A DNA stretch of 64,000 nucleotides from Flavobacterium lacustre (GCF_027474525.2 NZ_CP114882.2:372001-436000); one strand, 5' to 3'; positions 45,316 through 54,924 are shown, counted from the stretch's first letter. Notes: generated by a model from the sequence alone, not told the origin. A program made the numbers and translations.

Positions 45316-46542
45316 TTATCTTAATTTTAAAGTAACAATTGATAATATGGCTAACATGATTGCTACAATCCAAAATCGAGTTACAATTTTACTTTCGTGA
45401 TATCCTTTTTTCTGATAATGATGATGTAATGGAGACATTAAAAATATTCTTCGGCCTTCGCCAAAACGTTTCTTGGTATATTTAAAATAAGTTACCTGCA
45501 AAACCACAGATAAATTTTCGACAAGAAAGATGCCGCATAATAGTGGAATCAATAACTCTTTTCGAACAGCAATTGCCAATACAGCAATAATACCACCGAT
45601 GGTTAAACTTCCTGTATCTCCCATAAATACTGATGCCGGATAGGAATTGTACCAAAGAAACCCAATTAACGCCCCTACAAAAGCAGCAATAAAAACGGTC
45701 ATTTCACCCGAATTGGGTATGTACATAATATTGAGATAATTAGAAAAAATGATATTCCCCGAAACAAATGTAAAAATCCCCAATGCCAGGACCGAAACTG
45801 CCGAAGTTCCAGCTGCCAATCCGTCAATTCCATCTGTTAAATTTGCACCATTAGAAACTGCTGTAATAATAAATATTACGACAGGAATAAAAATTAACCA
45901 AGCCCATTTTTCATATCCATCACCCATCCAAGCTAATGCTTCGGCATAATCCAATTCATTATTTTTAAAGAAAGGAATTGTAGTAGCTGTGGATTTTTCT
46001 TCAATAGCGGACTGTATCACATTCTCTGTAGGCGCTTTAAAAATATCCGTTTTAGCCGTATCTCTTCGCACAGTTACCGTTGGATTAAAATAAAGAACTG
46101 ATCCTACAATCAATCCCAAACCAACTTGACCAATCACTTTGAATATTCCTTTTAAACCTTGTTTGTCTTTTTTGAAAATTTTGATGTAATCATCAATAAA
46201 CCCTATTGTCCCCATCCACAAAGTAGTAACAATCAACAATACAATGTATATGTTATGCAATTTTGCAAAAAGCAACACAGGCACAAGCGTAGCAAATATG
46301 ATGATTAAACCTCCCATAGTTGGCGTACCCGCTTTTTCGTTTTGTCCTGCTAAACCCAGTTCACGAACTGTTTCTCCTACTTGTTGATTACGGAGAAAAC
46401 TAATGATTCTTTTTCCATAAATAGTAGACAACAGCAAGGAAAGCATTAAAGCTAATGCAGATCTAAAAGTGATGTATTGGAAAACACCAGTTCCGGATAT
46501 ATCCAAAGTTTTGTTGAAATATTCAAATAAATAATACAGCAT
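45316..46542 (-). CDS. mraY: Phospho-N-acetylmuramoyl-pentapeptide transferase
   Basis: The 408-residue membrane enzyme has G-T-P-T-M-G-G-L near the start, F-I-D-D-Y-I-K, the catalytic [12 protein letters not shown] and the H-H-H motif ([10 protein letters not shown]). Compared with E. coli MraY (360) it carries an extra ~50-residue loop at about residues 165-215, common in Bacteroidota. It makes lipid I. Confidence 0.96.
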   Translation of the reverse strand: MLYYLFEYFNKTLDISGTGVFQYITFRSALALMLSLLLSTIYGKRIISFLRNQQVGETVRELGLAGQNEKAGTPTMGGLIIIFATLVPVLLFAKLHNIYIVLLIVTTLWMGTIGFIDDYIKIFKKDKQGLKGIFKVIGQVGLGLIVGSVLYFNPTVTVRRDTAKTDIFKAPTENVIQSAIEEKSTATTIPFFKNNELDYAEALAWMGDGYEKWAWLIFIPVVIFIITAVSNGANLTDGIDGLAAGTSAVSVLALGIFTFVSGNIIFSNYLNIMYIPNSGEMTVFIAAFVGALIGFLWYNSYPASVFMGDTGSLTIGGIIAVLAIAVRKELLIPLLCGIFLVENLSVVLQVTYFKYTKKRFGEGRRIFLMSPLHHHYQKKGYHESKIVTRFWIVAIMLAILSIVTLKLR

Positions 46543-46548
46543 ATTTTT

Positions 46549-48012
46549 TTATTTATGAAGTTGATCTAATAGTTCTTTTACAATTTTCATATCGTCAAAA
46601 TCATGACGAATTCCTTTTATTTCCTGATACGTTTCATGCCCTTTTCCGGCAATTAAAATAATATCATTTGGTTGAGCCAGTTGACAAGCTGTTTTTATAG
46701 CTTGCTTTCTATCCGTTATAGATAATATTCTTTTATAGTTTTGAGGCGCAACACCTTGTTCCATCTCATCAATGATAGCTTCAGGCTCTTCATTTCTTGG
46801 ATTATCAGAAGTAAGAATGGCTTTATCACTTAGCGCTGCAGCAATTCCTCCCATAATCGGACGTTTTGACTTATCTCTATTTCCGCCACAACCTACAACG
46901 GTTATCAACTGTTCGTTTTTTGTACGGATATCATTGATTGTTTTTAATACGTTTTCTAAGGCGTCCGGCGTATGTGCATAATCTACAATAGCCGTAATAT
47001 TAGTTGTAGAAACGATATATTGAAAACGTCCTGAAACACTTTCTAATTCAGACATTAATCGAAGAACTTCCAAACTTTCTAATCCTAATTCGACAGCAGT
47101 TCCGTAGATTGCCAATAAATTATAAGCATTAAAAGTTCCTATCAATTTCACCCAAACTTCATGTCCGTTTATTTTTAATAACAAACCTGATAATTGACTT
47201 TCCAGGATTTGTGTTTTATAATCTGCGTATGATTTTAAAGCATAAGTGCATTTTTTCGCCACAGTATTTTGCAACATAACCTGCCCATTCTTATCATCTA
47301 TATTTGACAATGCAAAAGCGGTTTTAGGCAAATTATCAAAAAATGATTTTTTAACATCTCTGTACTCGGCAAACGTAGGATGATAATCTAAATGATCATG
47401 AGACAAATTGGTAAAAATGCCTCCCGCAAAATGCAATGCTTCGGTGCGTTTTTGATGAATTCCATGAGAGCTCACTTCCATAAAACAGTATTCGACTCCT
47501 GCATCAATCATTTCTTTCAAATACTGATTGATTGTTATTGAATCTGGTGTGGTGTGAGTTGCTTTATATTCAACATCATCAACTAAAATCTTCACGGTAG
47601 ACAATAGTCCTACTTTATATCCTGCTTTTTTAAATAATTGATACAACAAAGAAGCGATAGTAGTTTTACCATTAGTTCCTGTAATACCAACTAATTTTAA
47701 ATTTTGAGATGGATTACCAAAATAATTTGCTGCCATAATAGCCAACGCGCTATTGGTATCTTTCACCTGAATATAGGTTACGCCATTAGCAATAATTTCT
47801 GGAAATGTATCGCAAACAATTGCTACAGCTCCTAGCTGAATGGCTTTTTCAATATAATCATGACCATCTGAAATCGTACCACGAATCGCTATAAAAACAT
47901 CATTTGATTCTATTTTTCTGGAATCAAAATCCATTTTGTTTATAGTAATTTCTGTCGAACCTTTTACGGCTTCGATAGCTACTTTATATAATATGTCTTT
48001 TAGTATACTCAC
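46549..48012 (-). CDS. murE: UDP-MurNAc-tripeptide synthetase (meso-DAP-adding)
   Basis: The 487-residue Mur ligase has the ATP loop G-T-N-G-K-T-T and the D-N-P-R-N-E-E-P motif. The DNPR motif marks specificity for meso-diaminopimelate rather than lysine, so the peptidoglycan is predicted to be of the DAP type. It overlaps the ftsI stop by 4 bases and lies 6 bases before mraY. Confidence 0.96.
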   Translation of the reverse strand: MSILKDILYKVAIEAVKGSTEITINKMDFDSRKIESNDVFIAIRGTISDGHDYIEKAIQLGAVAIVCDTFPEIIANGVTYIQVKDTNSALAIMAANYFGNPSQNLKLVGITGTNGKTTIASLLYQLFKKAGYKVGLLSTVKILVDDVEYKATHTTPDSITINQYLKEMIDAGVEYCFMEVSSHGIHQKRTEALHFAGGIFTNLSHDHLDYHPTFAEYRDVKKSFFDNLPKTAFALSNIDDKNGQVMLQNTVAKKCTYALKSYADYKTQILESQLSGLLLKINGHEVWVKLIGTFNAYNLLAIYGTAVELGLESLEVLRLMSELESVSGRFQYIVSTTNITAIVDYAHTPDALENVLKTINDIRTKNEQLITVVGCGGNRDKSKRPIMGGIAAALSDKAILTSDNPRNEEPEAIIDEMEQGVAPQNYKRILSITDRKQAIKTACQLAQPNDIILIAGKGHETYQEIKGIRHDFDDMKIVKELLDQLHK

Positions 48013-50012
48013 GATAATTCTAATAATATGGTTGTGTTTTTTACTAAATTCTGTCCTGCTTGAAGCGATTGTTTTTTTACTTTTCCGACACCAACTGCTT
48101 TAACTTTCATTCCTAAATTTTCTAATAATGCAATTGCGTCCATTCCTGGCATTCCTTTTACATTAGGAATTGAATTTTGTTTCTTTTGAGATTTTACAAA
48201 ATAGGAATCATAATTATTTTCCTGTTTTGGTATTTTTCGATTTAGATTTTTTATTTCATTTGTTGAAGGCGCATCAGTAAATATTTTTTGGGCTATTCTT
48301 TTAAAAACTGGACCGGCAACATCTGCTCCATAATAATTATTATTTACCGTGCTGGGTTTATGAACCACAACTATGCAAGAATATTTGGGATGATCCGCAG
48401 GAAAATAACCTACAAAAGAAGAAGCATAATATTTACCAGCTCCACCGTCTTTACCATAATTCACCGCAGCAGTTCCGGTTTTTCCTGCCATAGAAAAATC
48501 TTTAGAATACAATTTTGATGCGGTACCTTTTTTAACAACATTTTCTAAAACCGCTTTCAGTTTATGAATCGTTTCTTGAGAACAAACCTTTGGATTCATA
48601 ACTTGAGTGTCAAATTTTTTGATGGTTGTATTCCACTTTTTAATTTCAGAAACCATTTGTGGTTTTACCATCACACCATTATTTGCTACCGAATTGTAAA
48701 AAGTAAGCGTTTGTAAAGGCGTTACCGAAACTCCATAACCAAAAGCCATCCAAGGAAGCGAAATATTAGACCAATTTTTATCTGTTGGTTGTGGAATAAA
48801 TGGCTTTCCTTCACCTTTAAACTCCATTCCTAATCTTTTATTTAATCCATATGAATTAACATGGTTGACAAATTTTGAAGGATTATTTTTGTAGTTGTTA
48901 TAAACCGCTTGCACCATAATCGTATTTGAAGACACTTCAAATCCACGTGCTAAAGAAATTTTACCATAACCGCCTTTGTGAGAATCTCTAACCGCTTTTC
49001 CTGAATATCTGATTTCACCACCTTTACTATCATAAACCGTACTGGTATCTGCCACTTTATCTTCAAGAATAGCCATTAAATCTACTAATTTGAATGTTGA
49101 ACCTGGCTCATGAGATTCCGTGTAAGCATAATTTGTAGTCTCATAATAGGACCCGTCTTGGTCTCTTCCTAAATTTGATATTGCTTTTACTTGTCCCGTT
49201 TGAGTTTCCATAACAACAACACAACCGTGATCTGCCTGATAATCTTCTAACTGTTTCAACAAAGCATGATGCGCAATATCCTGAATAAAAACATCAATTG
49301 TAGAAATCACATCATAACCATCTTGAGGATCAATTTCGTTAATATCTCGAATTGGTTTCCATTGTCCTTTTGCAATTTTTTGTTTGAGGATTCTACCGTC
49401 TTTGCCATTAAGGTAATTACGATAAGCCCATTCAATTCCTTTTCCGTCAGGAGTTCCATCAGGATTTACTCTTTCGTAACCAATGGTTCGCTCTGCAATT
49501 TTTCCAATAGGATTTTCTCTTACCGTTTCTTGTTCAATGATAATTCCTCCTTTGTAAGCCCCCAAATTAAATAATGGAAAACTCTTAATTTTCATATATT
49601 CCGTGTAACTCAAATTACGGGCTACTAAAAAATACCTGTTTTTGTTTGCTCTAGCTTTTCTGAGTTCATTTTCGAAAAAATTTGTTGGTTTTCCCAAAAC
49701 TAAAGCCAATGAATCCGAAAGTGCTTCTATATTTTTATCGAAAGCTTCAGATTTTGGAGCAACCGCATCAAAACGAATTTCATAATTTGGAATTGAAGTT
49801 GCTAAAAGACTTCCGTCAGCTGAATAGATATTCCCTTTATTGGCAGGAATAACAAAATTCTTTACAGTTCTTTCTTTGGCTAATTTTCTATAATAATCTC
49901 CTTCAACCCACTGAATATTTGTCAATTTTACAGCTATCGCCATAGCTATCAAAAAGATAGCAAAAGCAACCAGATAAATTCTGTATGATATGTATTTATC
50001 TTCTACTGCCAT
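48009..50012 (-). CDS. ftsI: Septal transpeptidase FtsI/PBP3 with a PASTA domain
   Basis: The 667-residue class B PBP has a membrane helix at about residues 10-28, a dimerisation region, and a transpeptidase domain with the nucleophile in G-S-T-F-K (Ser305, Lys308), S-S-N, and K-T-G-T. A single PASTA domain occupies the last ~55 residues (I-P-N-V-K-G-M). It cross-links septal peptidoglycan with FtsW. It overlaps ftsL by 10 bases and murE by 4. Confidence 0.95.
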   Translation of the reverse strand: MAVEDKYISYRIYLVAFAIFLIAMAIAVKLTNIQWVEGDYYRKLAKERTVKNFVIPANKGNIYSADGSLLATSIPNYEIRFDAVAPKSEAFDKNIEALSDSLALVLGKPTNFFENELRKARANKNRYFLVARNLSYTEYMKIKSFPLFNLGAYKGGIIIEQETVRENPIGKIAERTIGYERVNPDGTPDGKGIEWAYRNYLNGKDGRILKQKIAKGQWKPIRDINEIDPQDGYDVISTIDVFIQDIAHHALLKQLEDYQADHGCVVVMETQTGQVKAISNLGRDQDGSYYETTNYAYTESHEPGSTFKLVDLMAILEDKVADTSTVYDSKGGEIRYSGKAVRDSHKGGYGKISLARGFEVSSNTIMVQAVYNNYKNNPSKFVNHVNSYGLNKRLGMEFKGEGKPFIPQPTDKNWSNISLPWMAFGYGVSVTPLQTLTFYNSVANNGVMVKPQMVSEIKKWNTTIKKFDTQVMNPKVCSQETIHKLKAVLENVVKKGTASKLYSKDFSMAGKTGTAAVNYGKDGGAGKYYASSFVGYFPADHPKYSCIVVVHKPSTVNNNYYGADVAGPVFKRIAQKIFTDAPSTNEIKNLNRKIPKQENNYDSYFVKSQKKQNSIPNVKGMPGMDAIALLENLGMKVKAVGVGKVKKQSLQAGQNLVKNTTILLELS

Positions 50013-50350
50013 ATTTTTTTGAAAAAGTTTTTCTCTTCTTCTTTTTTTACTTTTATTTTTATTGGCGGAACAGTCGACGGGAAAATTTGTTTTTCTTCCA
50101 TTTTACTCGCTACTGTAGATTCCATTTTCAACTTCATTAACTCCGAACGTCTGTCGACAAACTCTGAGCGCAATTCTTTAACCTGATGTGTCAACTCCGC
50201 AATTCTAAATACCTTTTGCTCAAATCGCTGTGTATTTGCAATCATAACAATTGCCAAAAGAATAACAAACACAATAAAACGCCAATTCTTTACCGCATCA
50301 TCGTCGATAAGAAACCGTGCTTTCAATAGGCTATATACTCCGTTTTTCAT
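50003..50350 (-). CDS. FtsL-like cell division protein
   Basis: The 115-residue protein has one membrane helix at about residues 25-42, then a short coiled coil with heptads (R-I-A-E-L-T-H-Q-V-K-E-L-R). It ends in a charged tail. Size, topology and position between rsmH and ftsI match FtsL. The family is too short and variable for a certain call from sequence alone. It would form a trimer with FtsQ and FtsB-like partners. Confidence 0.82.
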   Translation of the reverse strand: MKNGVYSLLKARFLIDDDAVKNWRFIVFVILLAIVMIANTQRFEQKVFRIAELTHQVKELRSEFVDRRSELMKLKMESTVASKMEEKQIFPSTVPPIKIKVKKEEEKNFFKKIWQ

Positions 50351-50362
50351 TTCTAAAACTGA

Positions 50363-51271
50363 TTATTTCTTTTCAGCAATTCTCAACTTAGCACTTCTGG
50401 CTCTGTTGTTAATCTTAATCTCTGCGTTATCAGGAACAATCAACTTTCCAATTGTTTTAAAAGGAACCGAAAAATTGCCAAAAAAGTCACGTTCAGGTTC
50501 TCCTTCAAACATACCGTTTTTAATAAATCGCTTCACTAATCTATCTTCTAATGAATGATATGAGATGACACTTAATCTTCCTCCAGGATTTAAAATCTCT
50601 AATGATTGCTCTAAAAATTCTTTCAAAACATCCATTTCCTGATTAACTTCAATTCGGATAGCCTGATAAATTTGAGCTAATATTTTATTTCTGACTCTTT
50701 CAGGCAAATACTTAGCTAAAACTTCCTTCAATTCATCAGTTGTTTTAATAGACTGTCTTTCTCTGGCTTCTACGATTGTTCTTGCCAAAGCAGGAGCATT
50801 TTTCAATTCCCCATAATCCAAGAACACTCTTTTTAAATTTGACTCGTCATATTCATTAACAACTCTATAAGCATTCAAATCATTTTTCTGACTCATTCTC
50901 ATATCTAATTCGGCATCAAATCGAGTAGAAAAACCTCTTTCCGCAACATCAAATTGGTGTGATGATACACCTAAATCAGCTAAAATTCCATCCACACTTT
51001 TCACACCATAAAAACGCAAAAACCGTTTTATAAATCTAAAATTCTCATTAATAAGTGTAAATCTCTCGTCTTGCAACGCATTTGCCAAAGCATCTTCATC
51101 TTGATCAAATGCAAAAAGTTTTCCGTTTGGTCCAAGTCTGCTCAAAATCTCTTTTGAATGACCTCCTCCACCAAAAGTAACATCTACATAAATGCCGTCA
51201 GGTTTAATATTTAAACCATCTACTGATGCTTGAAGTAAAACCGGATTATGATATTCCATTGTCGTCGTCAT
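50363..51271 (-). CDS. rsmH: 16S rRNA (cytosine1402-N4)-methyltransferase
   Basis: The 302-residue SAM methyltransferase has H-N-P-V-L-L near the start, D-V-T-F-G-G-G-G-H-S (the SAM loop), G-I-L-A-D-L-G-V-S-S-H-Q-F-D and S-Y-H-S-L-E-D-R. It modifies C1402 in the decoding site. The start may be the first ATG or the one four codons on; either overlaps the 3' end of mraZ by up to 26 bases. Confidence 0.96.
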   Translation of the reverse strand: MTTTMEYHNPVLLQASVDGLNIKPDGIYVDVTFGGGGHSKEILSRLGPNGKLFAFDQDEDALANALQDERFTLINENFRFIKRFLRFYGVKSVDGILADLGVSSHQFDVAERGFSTRFDAELDMRMSQKNDLNAYRVVNEYDESNLKRVFLDYGELKNAPALARTIVEARERQSIKTTDELKEVLAKYLPERVRNKILAQIYQAIRIEVNQEMDVLKEFLEQSLEILNPGGRLSVISYHSLEDRLVKRFIKNGMFEGEPERDFFGNFSVPFKTIGKLIVPDNAEIKINNRARSAKLRIAEKK

Positions 51272-51719
51272 TTATATTTCCCATTACTTCTTCGGCCAAA
51301 TCTGCAAAATCTACATCTTCACCGCTTATTGATTTTTCATACAAATCTTTATCCCAAATTTCTACAATATTTACTGCCGAAGAAAAAACAACCTCTTTAG
51401 TAATACTGGCAAAAACCACTAAATCCTTAGGAACCAATAAACGCCCTAAAGCATCTATTTCTACGACCTTCACGCCCGCTGTAAATCGGCGTATAAAATC
51501 ATTATTTTTCTTAACGAATCGGTTGAGTTTATTGATTTTTTGCATCATCAAATTCCACTCTTCCATTGGATACAATTCTAAACAAGATTGAAAGACAGAA
51601 CGCTTCAAAACAAACCCGTTTTGAAGAGACAAAGCCAACTGCTTTTTTAAAGGCGCAGGCAACAACAGCCTTCCTTTAGCATCGACTTTACATTCATATG
51701 TTCCAACAATTGTGTTCAA
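51246..51719 (-). CDS. mraZ: Transcriptional regulator MraZ
   Basis: The 157-residue protein has two AbrB-like MraZ repeats with the D-A-K-G-R-L-L-L-P-A-P-L and D-A-L-G-R-L-L-V-P-K-D-L signatures. MraZ binds direct repeats upstream of its own gene and controls the dcw cluster. A set of four ACCAC boxes lies 45-90 bases upstream. It is first in the cluster and overlaps rsmH. Confidence 0.95.
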   Translation of the reverse strand: MNTIVGTYECKVDAKGRLLLPAPLKKQLALSLQNGFVLKRSVFQSCLELYPMEEWNLMMQKINKLNRFVKKNNDFIRRFTAGVKVVEIDALGRLLVPKDLVVFASITKEVVFSSAVNIVEIWDKDLYEKSISGEDVDFADLAEEVMGNINDDDNGIS

Positions 51720-51744
51720 GTAAAATAGTTTAAATAGTGATAAG

Positions 51745-51752
51745 CAAAAATA
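51745..51752 (-). promoter_or_regulatory. Putative -7 element of the dcw promoter
   Basis: The minus strand reads TATTTTTG, matching TAnnTTTG, 25 bases before the mraZ ATG. The usual -33 region falls inside the repeat boxes, where no TTG at good spacing is present. Confidence 0.55.
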
Positions 51753-51763
51753 TAAAAATTATT

Positions 51764-51809
51764 ACCACATTTTACCACTATATACCACTTTGTTGATAAG
51801 TTTAACCAC
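51764..51809 (-). promoter_or_regulatory. Probable MraZ operator: four ACCAC/GTGGT boxes
   Basis: ACCAC occurs at 51764, 51774, 51784 and 51805 on the plus strand (GTGGT on the coding strand of mraZ). Spacings of 10, 10 and 21 bases put all boxes on one face of the helix. E. coli MraZ binds TGGGN repeats with the same 10-base period, so this is a likely autoregulatory site next to the -7 element. Binding is inference. Confidence 0.7.
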
Positions 51810-52016
51810 TTTCAAACAAAAACCCTTAATTTTTGGACAATCAGAACATTAGCTATTTTTAAATTTCTTTATAAGAATGTTAATATTAAAGAGAAATCAA
51901 GGCTTTTTTTATAATAAAATAAGAATCTGTTCTCTTATATTTTAAAAATGAAAAATGAAGAAATAAGAATCATGTTAAAAACTACGTACAAAAATTCATT
52001 TTAATTTATTAAGTCC

Positions 52017-52024
52017 TATATTTG
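52017..52024 (+). promoter_or_regulatory. Putative -7 element for the alpha/beta hydrolase gene
   Basis: TATATTTG matches TAnnTTTG, 28 bases before the ATG. No TTG was seen at 17-19 bases upstream. Confidence 0.45.
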
Positions 52025-52052
52025 TCGAAATTGAAATTCAGTACTAGAATAC

Positions 52053-52829
52053 ATGGAAAAATATTATAAAAAAGAAGGCAAATACAGCTATTATGAAGCT
52101 GGCGAAGGAACACCAATAGTAATACTTCACGGCTTGATGGGCGGATTAAGCAACTTTGATGCTGTTGCCAGTTATTTTTCTAACAAAGGTTTTAAAATAA
52201 TCATTCCTGATTTACCCATTTATACTCAAAACATTCTGAAAACGAATGTGAAAAGTTTTGCTGTTTATGTGAAAAATTTTATCACATTCAAAAAACTGGA
52301 CAGAGTCATTCTTTTAGGCAATTCTTTAGGCGGTCACATTGCTTTATACCACACCAAAATGTATCCTGAAAAAGTAGCAGGACTTGTCATAACAGGAAGT
52401 TCAGGATTGTACGAAAGTGCCATGGGCGACAGTTACCCAAAAAGAGGCGACTACGAATACATTAAGAAAAAAGCCGAAGACGTTTTTTACGACCCAAAAG
52501 TAGCCACTCCGGAACTTATAGATGAAGTTTACGCCACCGTTAATGACCGAATAAAATTAATCAAAACGTTGACTATTGCCAAGAGCGCCATTCGTCATAA
52601 TATGGCTAAAGATTTACCAAAAATGCATGTTCAAACCTGTATCATTTGGGGAAGAAATGACAAAGTTACTCCTCCGGATGTAGCGGAAGAATTTAATAAA
52701 TTACTACCCAACTCAACTTTATATTGGATTGACAAATGTGGCCATGCCGCTATGATGGAGCATCCCAATGAGTTTAATCGTATTCTTGAGGAGTGGTTAA
52801 CTCAGACTCATTTACCAGCAGCTCACTAA
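52053..52829 (+). CDS. Alpha/beta-fold hydrolase
   Basis: The 258-residue protein has the oxyanion segment L-H-G-L-M-G-G, the nucleophile elbow G-N-S-L-G-G (Ser91), an acid in W-G-R-N-D-K-V and a histidine in C-G-H-A-A-M-M-E-H-P. The triad is complete. No signal peptide is seen, so it acts in the cytoplasm; substrate is unknown. It lies 31 bases before engB on the same strand and is likely co-transcribed. Confidence 0.88.
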   Translation: MEKYYKKEGKYSYYEAGEGTPIVILHGLMGGLSNFDAVASYFSNKGFKIIIPDLPIYTQNILKTNVKSFAVYVKNFITFKKLDRVILLGNSLGGHIALYHTKMYPEKVAGLVITGSSGLYESAMGDSYPKRGDYEYIKKKAEDVFYDPKVATPELIDEVYATVNDRIKLIKTLTIAKSAIRHNMAKDLPKMHVQTCIIWGRNDKVTPPDVAEEFNKLLPNSTLYWIDKCGHAAMMEHPNEFNRILEEWLTQTHLPAAH

Positions 52830-52860
52830 CTAAAAGCAGCGAGCTTAAATACCCCTAATT

Positions 52861-53481
52861 ATGAAAATTAATACTGCCGAATTCATCATAAGTAATTCTG
52901 AAGTGGAAAAATGTCCGAAGGACTTTTTGCCTGAATATGCTTTTATTGGACGGTCAAATGTTGGAAAATCTTCATTGATAAACATGTTGACCAACCATAA
53001 AAATTTGGCCAAAACATCTGGAAGACCAGGAAAAACGCAATTGATAAATCATTTCTTAATCAATAACAATTGGTTTCTTGTTGATTTACCGGGATATGGT
53101 TATGCCAAAGTTTCTAAGAAAACAAAATCTGTTTTTCAACAATTTATTACCGATTATTTTGAGACAAGAGAACAACTAGTTTGCGCTTTTGTTCTAATTG
53201 ATATCCGTCATGAAGCCCAAGCGATAGACATCGAATTTATGTCATACATGGGAGAAAGTGAAATCCCTTTTTGCATTGTTTTTACAAAAGCGGACAAAAT
53301 CAGTAAAGTAAAAATTGATTCTCATGTTGCTGCATACAAAAAGAAAATGTTCGCTAATAACTGGGCCGAAATGCCTCATTATTTTGTGACTTCGGCTACA
53401 GAATTTACTGGAAAAGAAGACTTGCTTTCTTATATCGACGAGGTAAATCAAGAAGTATTCAAGAATAACAGTCAGTTTTAG
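52861..53481 (+). CDS. engB: Ribosome biogenesis GTPase EngB/YsxC
   Basis: The 206-residue TRAFAC GTPase has G1 G-R-S-N-V-G-K-S (30-37), G2 around G-R-P-G-K-T-Q, G3 D-L-P-G-Y-G and G4 T-K-A-D. It is needed for assembly of the 50S subunit. It follows the hydrolase gene and ends at a hairpin shared with gldC. Confidence 0.95.
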   Translation: MKINTAEFIISNSEVEKCPKDFLPEYAFIGRSNVGKSSLINMLTNHKNLAKTSGRPGKTQLINHFLINNNWFLVDLPGYGYAKVSKKTKSVFQQFITDYFETREQLVCAFVLIDIRHEAQAIDIEFMSYMGESEIPFCIVFTKADKISKVKIDSHVAAYKKKMFANNWAEMPHYFVTSATEFTGKEDLLSYIDEVNQEVFKNNSQF

Positions 53482-53500
53482 AAAACAGAATAATACCGTA

Positions 53501-53544
53501 AAAAAAATCCCAAAACTCATATCATATCGTTTTGGGATTTTTTT
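53501..53544. terminator. Bidirectional terminator between engB and gldC
   Basis: Perfect 16-base arms (A-run plus TCCCAAAAC, and GTTTTGGGA plus T-run) flank a 12-base loop between convergent genes. Confidence 0.87.
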
Positions 53545-53562
53545 ATAGAAACAATTAATATT

Positions 53563-53898
53563 TTACTTATTCAATTCTAATTTTTCAGCAAAATAATCAC
53601 AAAAATCTTTCATTGTGTCTGCCATTTTTTCGTCATCGGTAGCTCTTTTAAAAGTTTCGGACATCGCAACCAAAGTCTGATGAAAGAAAATTTTCATTTC
53701 ATCTACAGGCATATCTTTCGTCCATAAATCAATACGCATAGTTTCTTTTACTTTACTATCCCAAATAGACAACATGATAGCCTTTGCCTCTTCTTGCTCT
53801 ATTCCTCCATCTTTTGCGGACCACATTAATTTTTCGGGAACACGATTTTCGTCTAATTCTATAAGAAATTTAATTTCTGATGTATTTTTATCTGACAT
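53563..53898 (-). CDS. gldC: Gliding motility protein GldC
   Basis: The 111-residue protein matches GldC: an I-x-F-x-I-E-L-D-E-N-R-V-P start, then W-S-A-K-D-G-G-I, W-D and a helical C-terminal half. No signal peptide or membrane segment is visible. It increases gliding efficiency in F. johnsoniae; its mechanism is not known. It directly abuts gldB (shared base at 53898), as in other Flavobacteria. Confidence 0.92.
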   Translation of the reverse strand: MSDKNTSEIKFLIELDENRVPEKLMWSAKDGGIEQEEAKAIMLSIWDSKVKETMRIDLWTKDMPVDEMKIFFHQTLVAMSETFKRATDDEKMADTMKDFCDYFAEKLELNK

Positions 53899-54854
53899 TA
53901 TTTACTAGGTTTATATTTTGATTTTTCAAAGATTTCTTTCGCATTCATTTTCAACAAATCAGACAGCGGCACATTGTTATTTTTTGCAAATGAACGAACC
54001 ATTTGCCATCCAATCCAAGCACCAACTTGCCCAGGGGATTCATTATCAATCTCTAAATAAAATTTAGAAAACGGCGCCGGATTAATAAATCGGGGGATTA
54101 GTTTTTGATCATCACTATACAGCATTTCGTTTTCCAAAAAATAACGCCACATATAACTTTCATTTTCCTGACACCAGATAATTTGTTGTTCGCTGTATCC
54201 CATTTTATCTGCATCACTGTATTCTGGCAACAACAAATCTTTCAAATACAATTGTTTGCCATAATAAATCATTTGACTAAGCATTTTTTTATCCATTAAA
54301 GGAGCTATTTTCTGCAAAGAGAAGCTAGACACAATGTCTGGCATTATTTGTTTTTGTTCAAAATTATGTTTGATATAATTGGGAAACTGGTAGAATTTAT
54401 GCTCCTTACCTAAATACAGTTCAAGAGAAATAATGACTAAACTATCGGCATAAATCGCTTTATTACTATAATCCATTTCAGAAATAATAGTAATTACTTT
54501 TGGCGTTTTAGTTTTAGGAAAATAATATTTTATGTGTTTAAAAAGAGATGTTAATTCACTTTTCACCGGTTCAATATTCGCGTATTTTTTTTGAACTTCT
54601 GTATATAATTCTCTCCAAAGCGGATCTTGCATTTTATTCAACCAAATGCTGTTATCATTTCCCGCAGGAAAAAAATACGGAAATTCTTTCTTAACTTTCT
54701 CTAAATCTTGAGGAGGAGTTTCGAAAAATATTTTATCAAACCGCTCTATTTTTACTTCCAAAGGAATTTCTGCAACAGCTTTCTCTATTGTATTCTTTTT
54801 GTCGCAAGACAAAAAAAAGAAACAAAAGGCTATAGAAAACAGATATATTTTCAT
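53898..54854 (-). CDS. gldB: Gliding motility lipoprotein GldB
   Basis: The 318-residue protein has a lipoprotein signal with a L-S-C-D lipobox (Cys17). The mature part matches GldB: I-E-R-F-D-K-I-F-F, a Y-F-x-G-x-E-like metallopeptidase-related fold without a clear H-E-x-x-H, and G-Q-V-G-A-W-I-G-W-Q near the end. It is essential for gliding in F. johnsoniae. The gene overlaps gldC by one base and is divergent from nadE. A minus-strand TATATTTG at 54917-54924 may be its promoter. Confidence 0.92.
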   Translation of the reverse strand: MKIYLFSIAFCFFFLSCDKKNTIEKAVAEIPLEVKIERFDKIFFETPPQDLEKVKKEFPYFFPAGNDNSIWLNKMQDPLWRELYTEVQKKYANIEPVKSELTSLFKHIKYYFPKTKTPKVITIISEMDYSNKAIYADSLVIISLELYLGKEHKFYQFPNYIKHNFEQKQIMPDIVSSFSLQKIAPLMDKKMLSQMIYYGKQLYLKDLLLPEYSDADKMGYSEQQIIWCQENESYMWRYFLENEMLYSDDQKLIPRFINPAPFSKFYLEIDNESPGQVGAWIGWQMVRSFAKNNNVPLSDLLKMNAKEIFEKSKYKPSK

Positions 54855-54916
54855 ATTTATTAATTAAATTTGTTTTCAAAGTATCAGGAAAACGAACATA
54901 CTACGAATAGATTTTG

Positions 54917-54924
54917 CAAATATA
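54917..54924 (-). promoter_or_regulatory. Putative -7 element for gldBC
   Basis: The minus strand reads TATATTTG, matching TAnnTTTG; it predicts a leader of about 55 bases. A -33 TTG is not obvious. Confidence 0.4.

Larger units (their letters stand above)
51720..52052. other. Intergenic region between mraZ and the alpha/beta hydrolase
   Basis: A 333-base divergent gap. The left half holds the dcw -7 element and the MraZ boxes. The right half is very AT-rich and ends with a TATATTTG element (52017-52024) in front of the hydrolase gene. Confidence 0.7.

Noticed and set aside
53242..53520. 92-codon frame opposite engB
   Set aside because: It is antisense to a clear GTPase gene, extends into a terminator and shows no motif.
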